Shown here: piece by piece, positions 37,605 to 46,099 of the stretch
Position numbering within the stretch: the first letter of the stretch is position 1
Layout of the letters: each line of letters opens with the position of its first letter
Assembly: GCA_016866235.1 (NCBI GenBank)
Contig: VGMW01000003.1
Span: 163,625 to 227,624, forward strand
DNA from: Bacteroidota bacterium
Lineage (GTDB): Bacteria > Bacteroidota > Bacteroidia > Cytophagales > Cyclobacteriaceae
Direction: 5' to 3'
DNA length: 64,000 bases
Made by a program: the position numbers and the translations under genes
Notes under the pieces: generated by a model
The model's input: only the letters and a program-made list of their open reading frames with translations
Told to the model about the DNA's origin: nothing
Database searches by the model: none

Positions 37605-38000
37605 TCAATGCTCTTTTTCACCATCGAGTGATAGGACGTATCTGGCCATTTTTTCAGCATCCGCAACGGTGATGTCGGGATGGGCGGTCATGGGAATCTG
37701 TCCCCACACGCCCTGTCCGCCCTGAATAATTTTTTGCGCCAGCATGGATACGTTAGCAGCCGTGAACTCATATTTTTTCGCCACCTCGGTATGGGCAGGG
37801 CCAATGAGCTTATTCACTGAATGATGGCAGGTTTTACAGTCGCTGCCCGCAACAAGCTTTTCACCCTCCGCAATTGGATCGGATGCGGTCGCAGATCCAT
37901 CATTGACAACAAATTCCTCAGAGGAGGTTGTATCTTTTTTACTTCCACAAGAACTGAGGGCAAGTACAAGAACAGGGACAAGGAAAAAAATGTATTTCAT
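37605..38000 (-). CDS. Lipoprotein cytochrome c (small, 131 aa)
   Basis: A lipobox (LALSSC, Cys18) tethers this class I cytochrome to the envelope. The heme motif CKTCH is at 55-59, and the likely axial Met104 sits in QIPMTAHPD. The domain is clearly paralogous to the one fused into the neighbouring 1119-residue protein; KYE, KII-GG-GVWG, AHP-I and MA-Y-LSL align along the whole heme domain. It probably accepts electrons from the fused dehydrogenase or passes them on to the respiratory chain. It is separated from the fusion gene by 80 bases and from the downstream TIM-barrel gene at 38015 by only 14. Confidence 0.9.
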   Translation of the reverse strand: MKYIFFLVPVLVLALSSCGSKKDTTSSEEFVVNDGSATASDPIAEGEKLVAGSDCKTCHHSVNKLIGPAHTEVAKKYEFTAANVSMLAQKIIQGGQGVWGQIPMTAHPDITVADAEKMARYVLSLDGEKEH

Positions 38001-38014
38001 GAAAAAATGGTTTA

Positions 38015-39067
38015 TCAGATTCCTAAAACTTTCTTAATCAATTTGGTGTCTTTTCCGGTTGATGCAAAATCATCAAATGCCCGTTCCGTAACTCGGATGA
38101 TGTGGTCTTTAATAAAAGGTGCTCCTTCTGCAGCTCCCTGTTCAGGATGCTTGAGGGCACACTCCCACTCCAGTACTGCCCATCCATCGTAATCGTATTG
38201 CGCAAGTTTGCTGAAGATTGATTTGAAGTCAACCTGACCATCACCCAGTGAGCGGAATCGACCGGGACGATCTACCCAACCCTGGTATCCTCCGTAAACG
38301 CCACTCTTTCCATTGGGATTGAACTCGGCATCTTTTACGTGGAACATTTTAATGAATGAATGGTAGTGGTCGATGTACTGCAGATAATCCAATTGCTGCA
38401 GAACAAAGTGACTTGGATCGTATAGAATGTTGCAACGTTTGTGTTTACCGGTTGCCTCCCAAAAGCGTTCAAAGGTAACTCCATCATGCAAGTCTTCGCC
38501 TGGATGGATTTCATAGCAAAGGTCCACTCCTACTTTATCAAATGCATTGAGGATTGGAACCCATCTTTTTGCCAGCTCTTTAAAACCATCTTCAACAAGT
38601 CCGGCTGGCCGCTGTGGCCAGGGATATACCGTATGCCACATCAATGCACCGCTGAAGGTCACATGGGCCTTGAGTCCAAGGTTTTTACTGGCTTTGGCAG
38701 CATTTTTCAACTGCTCGATGGCCCAATTGGTTCTTTGTGCAGGCTTACCGTGGACGGACTTTGGCGCAAATCCGTCGAACATTTCATTGTAGGCAGGATG
38801 AACGGCCACGAGTTGACCCTGTAAGTGGGTAGACAATTCAGAGATTTCAAGACCGCAGGATTCCACGGTACCTTTTAAATCATCGCAGTAGGTTTTGCTT
38901 TCGGCTGCTTTTTTCAGATCGATACATCGAGGATCCCAGGTTGGAATTTGAACACCAACATAGCCAAGCGAATAGGCCCAATTGCAAATTGATTTAAGGT
39001 TGTTGAAGGGAGCTTTATCGCCCATAAACTGGGCAAGAAAAATTGCCGGTCCTTTGATTGTTTTCAT
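38015..39067 (-). CDS. Sugar-phosphate isomerase/epimerase-like TIM barrel (cytoplasmic)
   Basis: The 350-residue protein has no signal peptide. It carries the xylose-isomerase-like TIM-barrel features: SLGYVGVQIPTWD, VGVDLCYEIHPGEDLHD (Glu ligand), NILYDPSHFVLQQLDY (Asp/His), FIKMFHVKDAEF (His-Lys-Asp), and the terminal Glu in WAVLEWECALKHP. It differs clearly from the exported barrel at 33288, so the cluster has one in each compartment. It is followed, with a three-base gap, by the Gfo/Idh/MocA gene on the same strand, which suggests that they work on the same substrate in the cytoplasm. Confidence 0.88.
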   Translation of the reverse strand: MKTIKGPAIFLAQFMGDKAPFNNLKSICNWAYSLGYVGVQIPTWDPRCIDLKKAAESKTYCDDLKGTVESCGLEISELSTHLQGQLVAVHPAYNEMFDGFAPKSVHGKPAQRTNWAIEQLKNAAKASKNLGLKAHVTFSGALMWHTVYPWPQRPAGLVEDGFKELAKRWVPILNAFDKVGVDLCYEIHPGEDLHDGVTFERFWEATGKHKRCNILYDPSHFVLQQLDYLQYIDHYHSFIKMFHVKDAEFNPNGKSGVYGGYQGWVDRPGRFRSLGDGQVDFKSIFSKLAQYDYDGWAVLEWECALKHPEQGAAEGAPFIKDHIIRVTERAFDDFASTGKDTKLIKKVLGI

Positions 39068-39070
39068 TGA

Positions 39071-40231
39071 TCAGTATTTGATTTTGGTCCACTTTTTATT
39101 TGATGCCGATGACTTGACTGCTGCTTCGATGAAGGCCATCCCTTTCACGCCATCATGGACATCGGGGAAATCATATTTCGAGGCATCGATTTTTTTACCC
39201 GGCTTGTGGTCGTGCACTGCCTTTGAAAAATTCCTGTAGAGATTCGCGAAAGCCTCAAGGTATCCTTCAGGATGACCGGATGGAGTTCGGGTATTTGACT
39301 TGGCCACATCGGATAAATATCCCCAGCCTGCGCGAATGGTCTCTTTAGGCTTATCCAGCCATTTAACCTCAAGGGTATTGGGCTCTTCCTGTCGCCAGGT
39401 CAAGCCGGCCTTCTCACCATAAACTCTGATGTTCAGGTTATTTTCTTCACCTGCCGCAACCTGAGTTGCCATGAGTATTCCACTTGCTCCATTGTCAAAG
39501 CGAATCAGCATGGAGCTGTCATCGTCCAATTTCCTGCCTTTGACAACGATACTAAGCTGAGCATTGATTTCGGTGATGTCGGCGCCGGTGATGTATTCAG
39601 CCAGGTTAGCTGCGTGTGTTCCAATGTCACCGATGGCACCACCAGCACCTGAGCGCGTGGGGTCGGTACGCCAGCTTGCCTGCTTGTTGGAAGAACCCTC
39701 GAGGAAGGTAGAGAGCCAACCTTGAGGATATTCAACGAACACTTTTCTGACTTTACCAATTTTACCGCTTCGAACCATTTCGCGCGCCTCTTTCACGAGC
39801 GGATAGCCTGTATAGGTATGGGTTAAGGCAAAGACCAGACTGGTTTTTTGCACCAGTTTCTCCAGCGCCTTCGCCTCTTTAAGATTAAAAGAAAGTGGTT
39901 TATCGATGATCACATGGAAACCATTTTCAAGAGCCATTTTAGCGGGGCCATAATGAACATGATTGGGCGTGACAATGGAAACAAAATCCATCCGCTGATT
40001 TGCTGGTAACGCTTTTTCCTTTCGGATCATTTCTTCATAGCTACCATATACGCGTGTCGGATCGAGACAGAGTGATTCACCGGTTGCTTTTGATTTTTCG
40101 GGACTGCTGCTGAAAGCGCCGCATACCAATTCAATTTCTCCATCGAGGTTTGCTGCCCTTCGGTGAACAGCACCAATAAATGCATCGAGGCTTCCGCCCA
40201 CCATCCCCATTCTCAATTTCCTTTTTGCCAT
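39071..40231 (-). CDS. Gfo/Idh/MocA-family oxidoreductase
   Basis: The 386-residue NAD(P)-dependent enzyme opens with a Rossmann segment ([22 protein letters not shown]) and has the family's DKP motif in [12 protein letters not shown], where the Lys is catalytic. The [19 protein letters not shown] segment provides the second catalytic His. Members oxidise or reduce sugars, inositols or sugar amides, often at C3. As first gene of the cluster read from the right it may set the pathway: keto-sugar formation here, isomerisation by the TIM barrels. The promoter must lie in the 600-base stretch to the right; I found no clear box. Confidence 0.9.
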   Translation of the reverse strand: MAKRKLRMGMVGGSLDAFIGAVHRRAANLDGEIELVCGAFSSSPEKSKATGESLCLDPTRVYGSYEEMIRKEKALPANQRMDFVSIVTPNHVHYGPAKMALENGFHVIIDKPLSFNLKEAKALEKLVQKTSLVFALTHTYTGYPLVKEAREMVRSGKIGKVRKVFVEYPQGWLSTFLEGSSNKQASWRTDPTRSGAGGAIGDIGTHAANLAEYITGADITEINAQLSIVVKGRKLDDDSSMLIRFDNGASGILMATQVAAGEENNLNIRVYGEKAGLTWRQEEPNTLEVKWLDKPKETIRAGWGYLSDVAKSNTRTPSGHPEGYLEAFANLYRNFSKAVHDHKPGKKIDASKYDFPDVHDGVKGMAFIEAAVKSSASNKKWTKIKY

Positions 40232-40837
40232 AAACTGTCGATTGTTAGAACCTTAAATTTATTGACTGGGTTTCAATACACCACCGGGATTGGGGTATTT
40301 TTTAAAGGTTTTTTATGGAGCTGAGCTGGCTGAATCCGAGGATATTTTTTGAGAGGAAATAATTGGTGATCAATGGGTTCAGGGGAAAATAGGGCGAGGT
40401 AAGCGTTATAGGTGCAGAGCGGTTAATTAGGTGTTATTTGGTGGAATCTCATTGAATTGGTTTATGCATTTGGTATCAATTTGAAGATCTATTTTTTTAC
40501 TTGGGCTCTAACGTTTTTAGGGCTCAAAAAATATCTTATGCCTTAGACCAACATTCATCACGTTAAGGTATCGCTCCTACGGAGCTCATTTTTTAATCAA
40601 ACACGTAGGCTATAAACCTTTAGCCCCTCCGGGGCTATCGACCCAAATGATTTATACTTTTTCATTGGTTGGATGTTTCCTTATATAAATAGAAAATAGG
40701 ATTGAAACGTGTAGGTAATGAGGAGAATTCATCCCAAACACTCAAGGCACCACTGGAATAAAAATCAAGGGCGTTATTGAAAAGTTTGCATCCTCGATTA
40801 TGATTGATGTAAGGGTTATACGAAATAAACCCAGCGC
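40232..40837. other. Gene-free 606-bp stretch with REP-like palindromes
   Basis: No frame with coding character is seen on either strand. The left half is AT-rich and may hold the promoter of the Gfo/Idh/MocA gene. The centre has two short GC-rich palindromes (see the entry at 40573-40637). The right part, after 40680, is plain, with no recognisable motif. Confidence 0.6.
40573..40637. repeat. REP-like pair of palindromes
   Basis: GCTCC-TAC-GGAGC at 40573-40585 and TAGCCCC-TCC-GGGGCTA at 40621-40637 are each perfect inverted repeats with 3-base loops. The 35 bases between contain the linker GTAGGCTATAAACCTTTAG. The pairing of a CTACGGAG box and a CCCCTCCGGGG box is a form I associate with dispersed repeats in Bacteroidota, perhaps mobilised by REP-associated transposases; none is in the window. 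Confidence 0.65.
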
Positions 40838-43312
40838 CTAAACAAACTTCATTCTCACCTTCATAAAAATTGAACCAAAAAAGAACAACAGAATCAACCA
40901 GTTTGCAGACGCGGTGATTTTATCTCCAACCACAAAAGGTGATGGTTCAAATTTGAATTCAATCTGATGCTCACCCGCAGGAATCAAAAGTCCACGAAGG
41001 ATATAGTTTACTCTTACCATCGATGCCTGCTTGCCATCAATAGTTACCTCCCATCCCTCCGGATAATAGACTTCTGAAAATACAGCCATTCCATCTTTAG
41101 CATTGATCGACCGGTACAGCATCTTCCTTGGACTTCTTGACTCAAGGGTGATGCGGGAAAGACTATCCCGTCCTACAATAGCTTTGGACGCCGCTTCAAA
41201 TTTATTTCGGTCAACGACAGCCGTTGAGGAGAGATCATTTTCAGAGGTCATTTTCAATTCTTCCGTTGGATTTTCAACGGCTAAAATTTTATTCACAAAC
41301 CATGCCGGTCCAAAGGCTCGTGGATTGGGGATAACATTCTCCGGCTCAGGACCGTAAACAATGTACTTTACATTTAGCATGTTGGTGGCAGTCATTCGGT
41401 CAAAATCCAGGTTACCGGTTCTCGCACCTTCAATAAATTGTTGGGTCTGAGGAGCAATTAAGGAGTCGTATAAATCCTGGTAGCGCCTGATTTTCGCACC
41501 ATGGTATCCGCCTATGGAATGATGAAAATAGGATGTCCTTGCTTCGTTCATCGGGCCAACGAGATTGTACACCCGGTAGTAGGAAGTGTCTTGTAGGATC
41601 AGCTTATCGGCCTCTGTCATTTGAACAGCATCTTCAGCTTTACGACGGTATTTATCTTCTCCAAAGTACCGAGTGTTGAAAGAGAATATATCCACCATAA
41701 CCACCACCATAATCAATCCGCAAAAAGACAATACAGAAAGTCGTCGGAACAATTCAGACCACAGGGAAATAAAAATGATCGAAATAAAAATCAAAGACCT
41801 GACGGCATCGCTGCGCAACAACCCCTGTCGATCTTCTTTCATGGCATTCAGCAACCAGACTGGCAGCTGCGCTTCCTCAGGCCTTGAGAAATTACCAAAT
41901 CCGCCAATCAAAATAAGTAATAAACACAAGCCCCCGGTTACCCCAAAGGCTGTGAATAATCCCTTACGGTTTTGTTTGTTGATGCCGGACTTCAAAATAC
42001 TTTCCAATCCCATCATGCCAATCAAAGGCATAGCCATGAGAATCATCACCAGAGTGAAAGTTACCGATCGGAACTTGTTGTATCCTGGCAAATAATCAAA
42101 GACGAAATTGTTAAAGGCCGCAAAGTTAGAACCCCAGCTCAGCACGATAGACAGAACCGAAACGGGTAGCAACCACCACACCCATCGTCGGTCGATGTAA
42201 AATAATCCGACCACAAAAAGAAAAACCATGACCGCGCCGGCGTAGTAAGGGGCTGTATTGGACTGACTACCCCAATACGCGATGGTGTATGGCGCAAGTT
42301 GATTGGCCAGCTGTGGGTCAGTGGAGGTGGCCAGTGCCTGATAGGTTTTGCCTGATTCATTGCTGATCAGGGATTCCATGGTACTGCCGCCAAGAATATT
42401 AGGAATCAATAAGGTCAGCGGCTCAATGATTCCATTGCTGTATTCAAAGGCATATTCGCGATTCAGTCCTCCTGAACCATTACCTGCCTGCTGTACATTT
42501 AATTCAGACTTTCCGCGGATTGAATACTTTCCGTATTCGGTTACCGACCAAAACTGTCCAAAAAAGGACGCAGCAGCAAAAACTGCAGCGACTAACCCCA
42601 AGCCAGCGGAACGAACAAAATCGGATACCGTTTTAGTTTTTACTGATTCAACCAATCTTACTATTCCGTAGGCCAACACCATCAACAAAAGGTAGTAGGT
42701 CATTTGTAGGTGGTTTTCTCTTAGGTGTAGTGCCAATGCCATGGAGGTAAATGAAAAGCCTAAAAGGGTTTTACGCTCAAAGAGCAAATGGATTCCAGCC
42801 AATACCGCTGGCATAAATGCAATTGCTCCTATCCTACCGTTGTGACCTGCACCTAGACCTATGATCATGAATGAGGAGAACCCAAAAGCAATAGCGCCAG
42901 TGATGGCGAGCCAGGGCCGGACACCAAATACAATCAACAGCAAATAAAAACTTACCAATGACCAGAAGATATTGGATACAGGATGGGGAAGAAATAAACC
43001 TCCGGCACGTTTGAACCAAGATATTGCTCCGTCACTCCAATCCACGCTAATCAAATAAGCAGGCATTCCACTGAAAACCCTCGATGCCCATAAGGCTTCT
43101 TCACCGGTCTCAGCTCTGTAGTCGCGCAGCTCCTTTGAAGTTCCGAGGTACTCGGTAATGTCATGCTGATTGAGGACTTTATGATCAAAAAAGATCGGAC
43201 GGAAATAGAAGACCGTCACCAAAAAAAAGAGCAAAATGGCACCTGCATGCTGCCCAATCTTTGCCAAAGGAATGTTTTTCAAGCTTGAAAATTTAGACGT
43301 GCAAAATAACAT
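40838..43312 (-). CDS. YfhO-family polytopic membrane protein
   Basis: The 824-residue protein has about a dozen hydrophobic helices (first at 24-42, last close to the end in WLILLFFFGSIF). Long extracytoplasmic loops include YYRVYNLVGPMNEARTSYFHHSIGGYHGAK, the YfhO signature region. A late periplasmic domain (about 700-800; FSEVYYPEGWEVTIDGK) is also typical. YfhO-type proteins are GT-C-like membrane enzymes implicated in glycosylating lipoteichoic acids in Firmicutes; the role in Bacteroidota is unknown. It is divergent from the NTF2-like lipoprotein gene. Confidence 0.87.
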   Translation of the reverse strand: MLFCTSKFSSLKNIPLAKIGQHAGAILLFFLVTVFYFRPIFFDHKVLNQHDITEYLGTSKELRDYRAETGEEALWASRVFSGMPAYLISVDWSDGAISWFKRAGGLFLPHPVSNIFWSLVSFYLLLIVFGVRPWLAITGAIAFGFSSFMIIGLGAGHNGRIGAIAFMPAVLAGIHLLFERKTLLGFSFTSMALALHLRENHLQMTYYLLLMVLAYGIVRLVESVKTKTVSDFVRSAGLGLVAAVFAAASFFGQFWSVTEYGKYSIRGKSELNVQQAGNGSGGLNREYAFEYSNGIIEPLTLLIPNILGGSTMESLISNESGKTYQALATSTDPQLANQLAPYTIAYWGSQSNTAPYYAGAVMVFLFVVGLFYIDRRWVWWLLPVSVLSIVLSWGSNFAAFNNFVFDYLPGYNKFRSVTFTLVMILMAMPLIGMMGLESILKSGINKQNRKGLFTAFGVTGGLCLLLILIGGFGNFSRPEEAQLPVWLLNAMKEDRQGLLRSDAVRSLIFISIIFISLWSELFRRLSVLSFCGLIMVVVMVDIFSFNTRYFGEDKYRRKAEDAVQMTEADKLILQDTSYYRVYNLVGPMNEARTSYFHHSIGGYHGAKIRRYQDLYDSLIAPQTQQFIEGARTGNLDFDRMTATNMLNVKYIVYGPEPENVIPNPRAFGPAWFVNKILAVENPTEELKMTSENDLSSTAVVDRNKFEAASKAIVGRDSLSRITLESRSPRKMLYRSINAKDGMAVFSEVYYPEGWEVTIDGKQASMVRVNYILRGLLIPAGEHQIEFKFEPSPFVVGDKITASANWLILLFFFGSIFMKVRMKFV

Positions 43313-43353
43313 TTATCTTAGGCATAATACCGCTCAACCCATCCATTAAAACC

Positions 43354-43806
43354 ATGAAAAAAGAATATAAGCTCATCTTGTTTTTGGCAGCCCTGATTTT
43401 CATTTACGGGTGTAGCAACACAGAAAGTCCAACCTTTTCAACTGCAGACGAACAGGCCATCAAACAACTTTTAGCCGAACAGCAAGATGCCTGGAATAAA
43501 GGTGACCTGGGTATTTTTATGGAGGGTTACCACCGATCGGACAGCATGCAATTCGTGGGTAAGAACGGTATCCGATTGGGATGGCAAAGCACTTTTGATC
43601 GCTACCGTGAAAGTTATCCCGACACGGTTGCGATGGGAAAACTTCATTTTGAAATTTTAAAAGTTAATGGCATCGACCACGATGCCGCTTTTCTGACCGG
43701 AAAGTTCTTTTTAAAAAGATCCATAGGTGATGCCAACGGTGTGTTCACACTTGTGTTGAGAAAATTCGATGGTAAATGGGTGATCGTCTATGACCATACT
43801 TCCTGA
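43354..43806 (+). CDS. NTF2-like (DUF4440/SnoaL-type) lipoprotein
   Basis: The 150-residue product has a lipobox (IYGC, Cys20). A cone-shaped NTF2 fold follows: helix AIKQLLAEQQDAWNKGDLGIFMEGYH, then strands SMQFVGKNGIRLGW, HFEILKVNGIDHDAAFLTGKFFLKR and VFTLVLRKFDGKWVIVYDHTS. The closing KWVIVYDHTS is the usual end of DUF4440-type domains. Members bind small ligands or act as ketosteroid-isomerase-like enzymes; nothing here fixes the substrate. A -7-like box (TATCTTAG, 43314-43321) lies upstream. It converges with the TauE/SafE gene, with 13 bases between. Confidence 0.85.
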   Translation: MKKEYKLILFLAALIFIYGCSNTESPTFSTADEQAIKQLLAEQQDAWNKGDLGIFMEGYHRSDSMQFVGKNGIRLGWQSTFDRYRESYPDTVAMGKLHFEILKVNGIDHDAAFLTGKFFLKRSIGDANGVFTLVLRKFDGKWVIVYDHTS

Positions 43807-43819
43807 ATTGGTGCCTGGA

Positions 43820-44569
43820 TTATAAGTGATCTCTGAGTATCAGAATGGCGGCAAGGAAAACAACGATGGATGTAGTACGCCTGATGTACACTGGGTTAAA
43901 AAATCCTAATCCCAGCCGCGAGCCCAATTGACCGCCAATCAAAACAGCAAGCAACAAGGGCAGCAAAAAATCCAACGGCGGGAAAGGCTGATTGTTCATG
44001 AATTGACCCAGCAATCCACTCACAGAGTTCACCAAAATAAAAACCGCTGACAATGCCGGAATTTTCTTTGCAGGCTCCCATTTTAGGAGATGAATAAATG
44101 GGCTTAAAAAAATCCCCCCACCAATACTTACAAGTCCACTTAAAAATCCAACAAATCCACCGGCCACAACTTTTGGCATTGTGTTCTTTTCTGTACCCAT
44201 CACAATGTTTTTATTAACGGGTTGGATCCAGAGCAACAGTGAGGAAACACACAATACAGAGGCAAGCAAGACGAAAAAAATTTGATCTGTCAGCCTGAAA
44301 AATCCACCGAGCCACGCCAAAGGAATACTAAGAATGATGTAGGGCCAGATCTCACGAATGGATGAATTTCTTTTGGTGATGAAGACAAAAGAACTTCCTG
44401 TTACCACGAACAGATTACACAACAAGCTTGTAGGTCTGATAATATCCGCACCCAATGAAAACGCAGGCAAGGCCAGCAAGGCCAGGTAACTTGAGCCACC
44501 TCCAAATCCAACAGAGGAATAAATCAACGCAATCAGGAAAAATGACACAGGCAAAATCCAGTATTCCAT
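43820..44569 (-). CDS. TauE/SafE-family anion exporter
   Basis: The 249-residue protein has eight or so transmembrane helices in two similar halves. The first has the signature YSSVGFGGGSSYLALLALP, and the second has the parallel GFLSGLVSIGGGIFLSPF. Members export sulfite or other sulfur-containing organic acids. I choose the ATG at 44569 (MEYWILPVSFF); a TTG at 44593 would overlap the moaA stop and add a charged stretch. It is 20 bases behind moaA on the same strand, which is notable because molybdoenzymes include sulfite oxidases, but no such enzyme is here. Confidence 0.88.
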   Translation of the reverse strand: MEYWILPVSFFLIALIYSSVGFGGGSSYLALLALPAFSLGADIIRPTSLLCNLFVVTGSSFVFITKRNSSIREIWPYIILSIPLAWLGGFFRLTDQIFFVLLASVLCVSSLLLWIQPVNKNIVMGTEKNTMPKVVAGGFVGFLSGLVSIGGGIFLSPFIHLLKWEPAKKIPALSAVFILVNSVSGLLGQFMNNQPFPPLDFLLPLLLAVLIGGQLGSRLGLGFFNPVYIRRTTSIVVFLAAILILRDHL

Positions 44570-44589
44570 GAATTCTATTCTAATTGTGG

Positions 44590-45564
44590 TCAACCACCAA
44601 TGGTGGACATGGATTGAAACACACCAGAAGCTTTTTCGGCTTCAAAGCCATCTTTTGGCCTTTCCCGGAATGACTGCATCAGACTGGCTTTAAGATCATC
44701 ATCGCTCACACCGGAACGAAGTAAATCCCTTACGCTAAGAACGCCCTGATCGTACAAACAGGTTTTAAGTATTCCCTGAGCCGTTAAACGAATGCGGTTA
44801 CAGGTCCCACAAAAAGTCCTTGAATAGGCGGCGATTATTCCGACGGTTCCGTTGTAACCAGGAATTTCATACAGTGAAGCTGTCGCCCCCGGACCGGAAG
44901 GAAGGCGTTTTAAATCAGGGTAATGACTTCTAAGTAGATTTAAAATAGCAACATGATCCCAGTTGATTTGCTGATGAAAGGACCCTGTTCCGTTGAATGG
45001 CATTTCCTCAATAAAACGAACCGATATTCCTTCTTCTCTCGAAAGCTCGGCCATTGGAATTATGTCGTCGGTGTTTTTGCCATCCATGACCACCATGTTC
45101 AACTTAACCGGGATTCGGGCTTGTCGGATTTTATGGAATGCAGTCCAGCATTTCTCAAATTCATCCCTGCGCGTGATCTGATGAAAGCGGTCTCGATCAA
45201 GGGTATCTAAACTTAAATTTACAGAATCGACCAACTGACGGAGTTCATCGATATGATCTCCGGCCAATAGTCCATTCGTCGTAAGATGTAATTCCTTAAT
45301 TCCCGGAATCTGGCGGATCATCTTCATTAGTTGTAGGAGATCCTTTCGAAGAAAGGGCTCGCCACCAGTTAACCTGATTTTGGTGATGCCCATTTCAGCC
45401 AGGACACTTACAACACGCACCAATTCTTCAAAACTCAGCAGTTCATTTTTAGGCAGGTATCGGATGCCTTCGGCGGGCATACAATAAAAGCACCGGAGGT
45501 TACAACGGTCGGTTACCGCCAGCCGGAGGTAGTTTATGAGACGATTATGGTTGTCAAAAATCAA
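44590..45564 (-). CDS. moaA: GTP 3',8-cyclase MoaA (molybdopterin pathway)
   Basis: This radical-SAM enzyme makes the first step of molybdenum cofactor synthesis, converting GTP to 3',8-cyclo-GTP. Both iron-sulfur sites are complete: C21, C25 and C28 (CxxxCxxC) and C252, C255 and C269 (CxxCx13C). The essential C-terminal Gly-Gly is present at 323-324. The start is TTG at 45564, and TAAATTTG on the minus strand (45589-45582) provides a -7 box. It is divergent from moaE. moaC, moaD, moeA and moeB are not in the window, so the pathway must be completed elsewhere. Confidence 0.95.
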   Translation of the reverse strand: MIFDNHNRLINYLRLAVTDRCNLRCFYCMPAEGIRYLPKNELLSFEELVRVVSVLAEMGITKIRLTGGEPFLRKDLLQLMKMIRQIPGIKELHLTTNGLLAGDHIDELRQLVDSVNLSLDTLDRDRFHQITRRDEFEKCWTAFHKIRQARIPVKLNMVVMDGKNTDDIIPMAELSREEGISVRFIEEMPFNGTGSFHQQINWDHVAILNLLRSHYPDLKRLPSGPGATASLYEIPGYNGTVGIIAAYSRTFCGTCNRIRLTAQGILKTCLYDQGVLSVRDLLRSGVSDDDLKASLMQSFRERPKDGFEAEKASGVFQSMSTIGG

Positions 45565-45581
45565 GGTGATTCTAAAACATT

Positions 45582-45589
45582 CAAATTTA
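45582..45589 (-). promoter_or_regulatory. Probable -7 box for moaA
   Basis: On the minus strand the bases read TAAATTTG, a perfect TAnnTTTG match, 17 bases before the TTG start of moaA. A -33 TTG is not clear. Confidence 0.45.
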
Positions 45590-45632
45590 GCAAAGCGAAA
45601 CCTTTAATTAAGACCTAAGGCTTCAACGGTCA

Positions 45633-45663
45633 TTGATTGCTATGCCCAAGGCAAATATATTGC
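45633..45663 (+). promoter_or_regulatory. Bacteroidota-type promoter for moaE
   Basis: TTG at 45633-45635, a 20-base spacer and TATATTGC at 45656-45663 give the same arrangement as the sucC promoter. The ATG of moaE follows 17 bases later. Confidence 0.55.
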
Positions 45664-45680
45664 CCACTTAAATAACCAAG

Positions 45681-46091
45681 ATGATCAAGATCACCGACAA
45701 ACCCATTGAGGTTAAGGACGCACTGGAAGGATCATCCAGTCTTTCGGCCGGGGCCATAAACGTCTTTGTCGGCAATATTCGTGAGACCTCAGGTGGAAAG
45801 AGGGTGTTATGGCTTGAGTATGAAGCCTTTGAATCGATGGCGGTGAGTGAGATCAAAAAGATTATTGATCAGGCCAAAAGTAAATGGGAGATCAAGGGCT
45901 TTGCGGTCATCCACCGGATTGGCACACTAAAGCCAGGTGAGACTGCGGTGGTGGTAGCGGTTTCAACAGGCCATAGAAAAGAGAGCTTTGAAGCCTGCTC
46001 CTTTATCATCGATTCACTAAAACAAACAGTTCCAATTTTTAAGAAAGAGGTATTTGAGAATGGTGAAGAGTGGGTATCGGCGCACCCATAA
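45681..46091 (+). CDS. moaE: Molybdopterin synthase catalytic subunit MoaE
   Basis: MoaE transfers sulfur from the thiocarboxylated MoaD to precursor Z, forming the dithiolene of molybdopterin. Family motifs are seen in order: GAINVFVGNIRETSGGK, VLWLEYEAFESMA, HRIGTLKPGETAVVVAVSTGHR, and the final PIFKKEVFENGEEWV with the catalytic Lys pair. The 136 residues match. It converges with glpD, eight bases away. It shares a control region with the divergent moaA. Confidence 0.93.
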   Translation: MIKITDKPIEVKDALEGSSSLSAGAINVFVGNIRETSGGKRVLWLEYEAFESMAVSEIKKIIDQAKSKWEIKGFAVIHRIGTLKPGETAVVVAVSTGHRKESFEACSFIIDSLKQTVPIFKKEVFENGEEWVSAHP

Positions 46092-46099
46092 TTTATCTT

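Noticed and set aside
40232..40837. Short coding frames or a tRNA in the 606-bp gap
   Set aside because: No frame has coding composition, and no cloverleaf with CCA-like ends or T-arm motif was seen.
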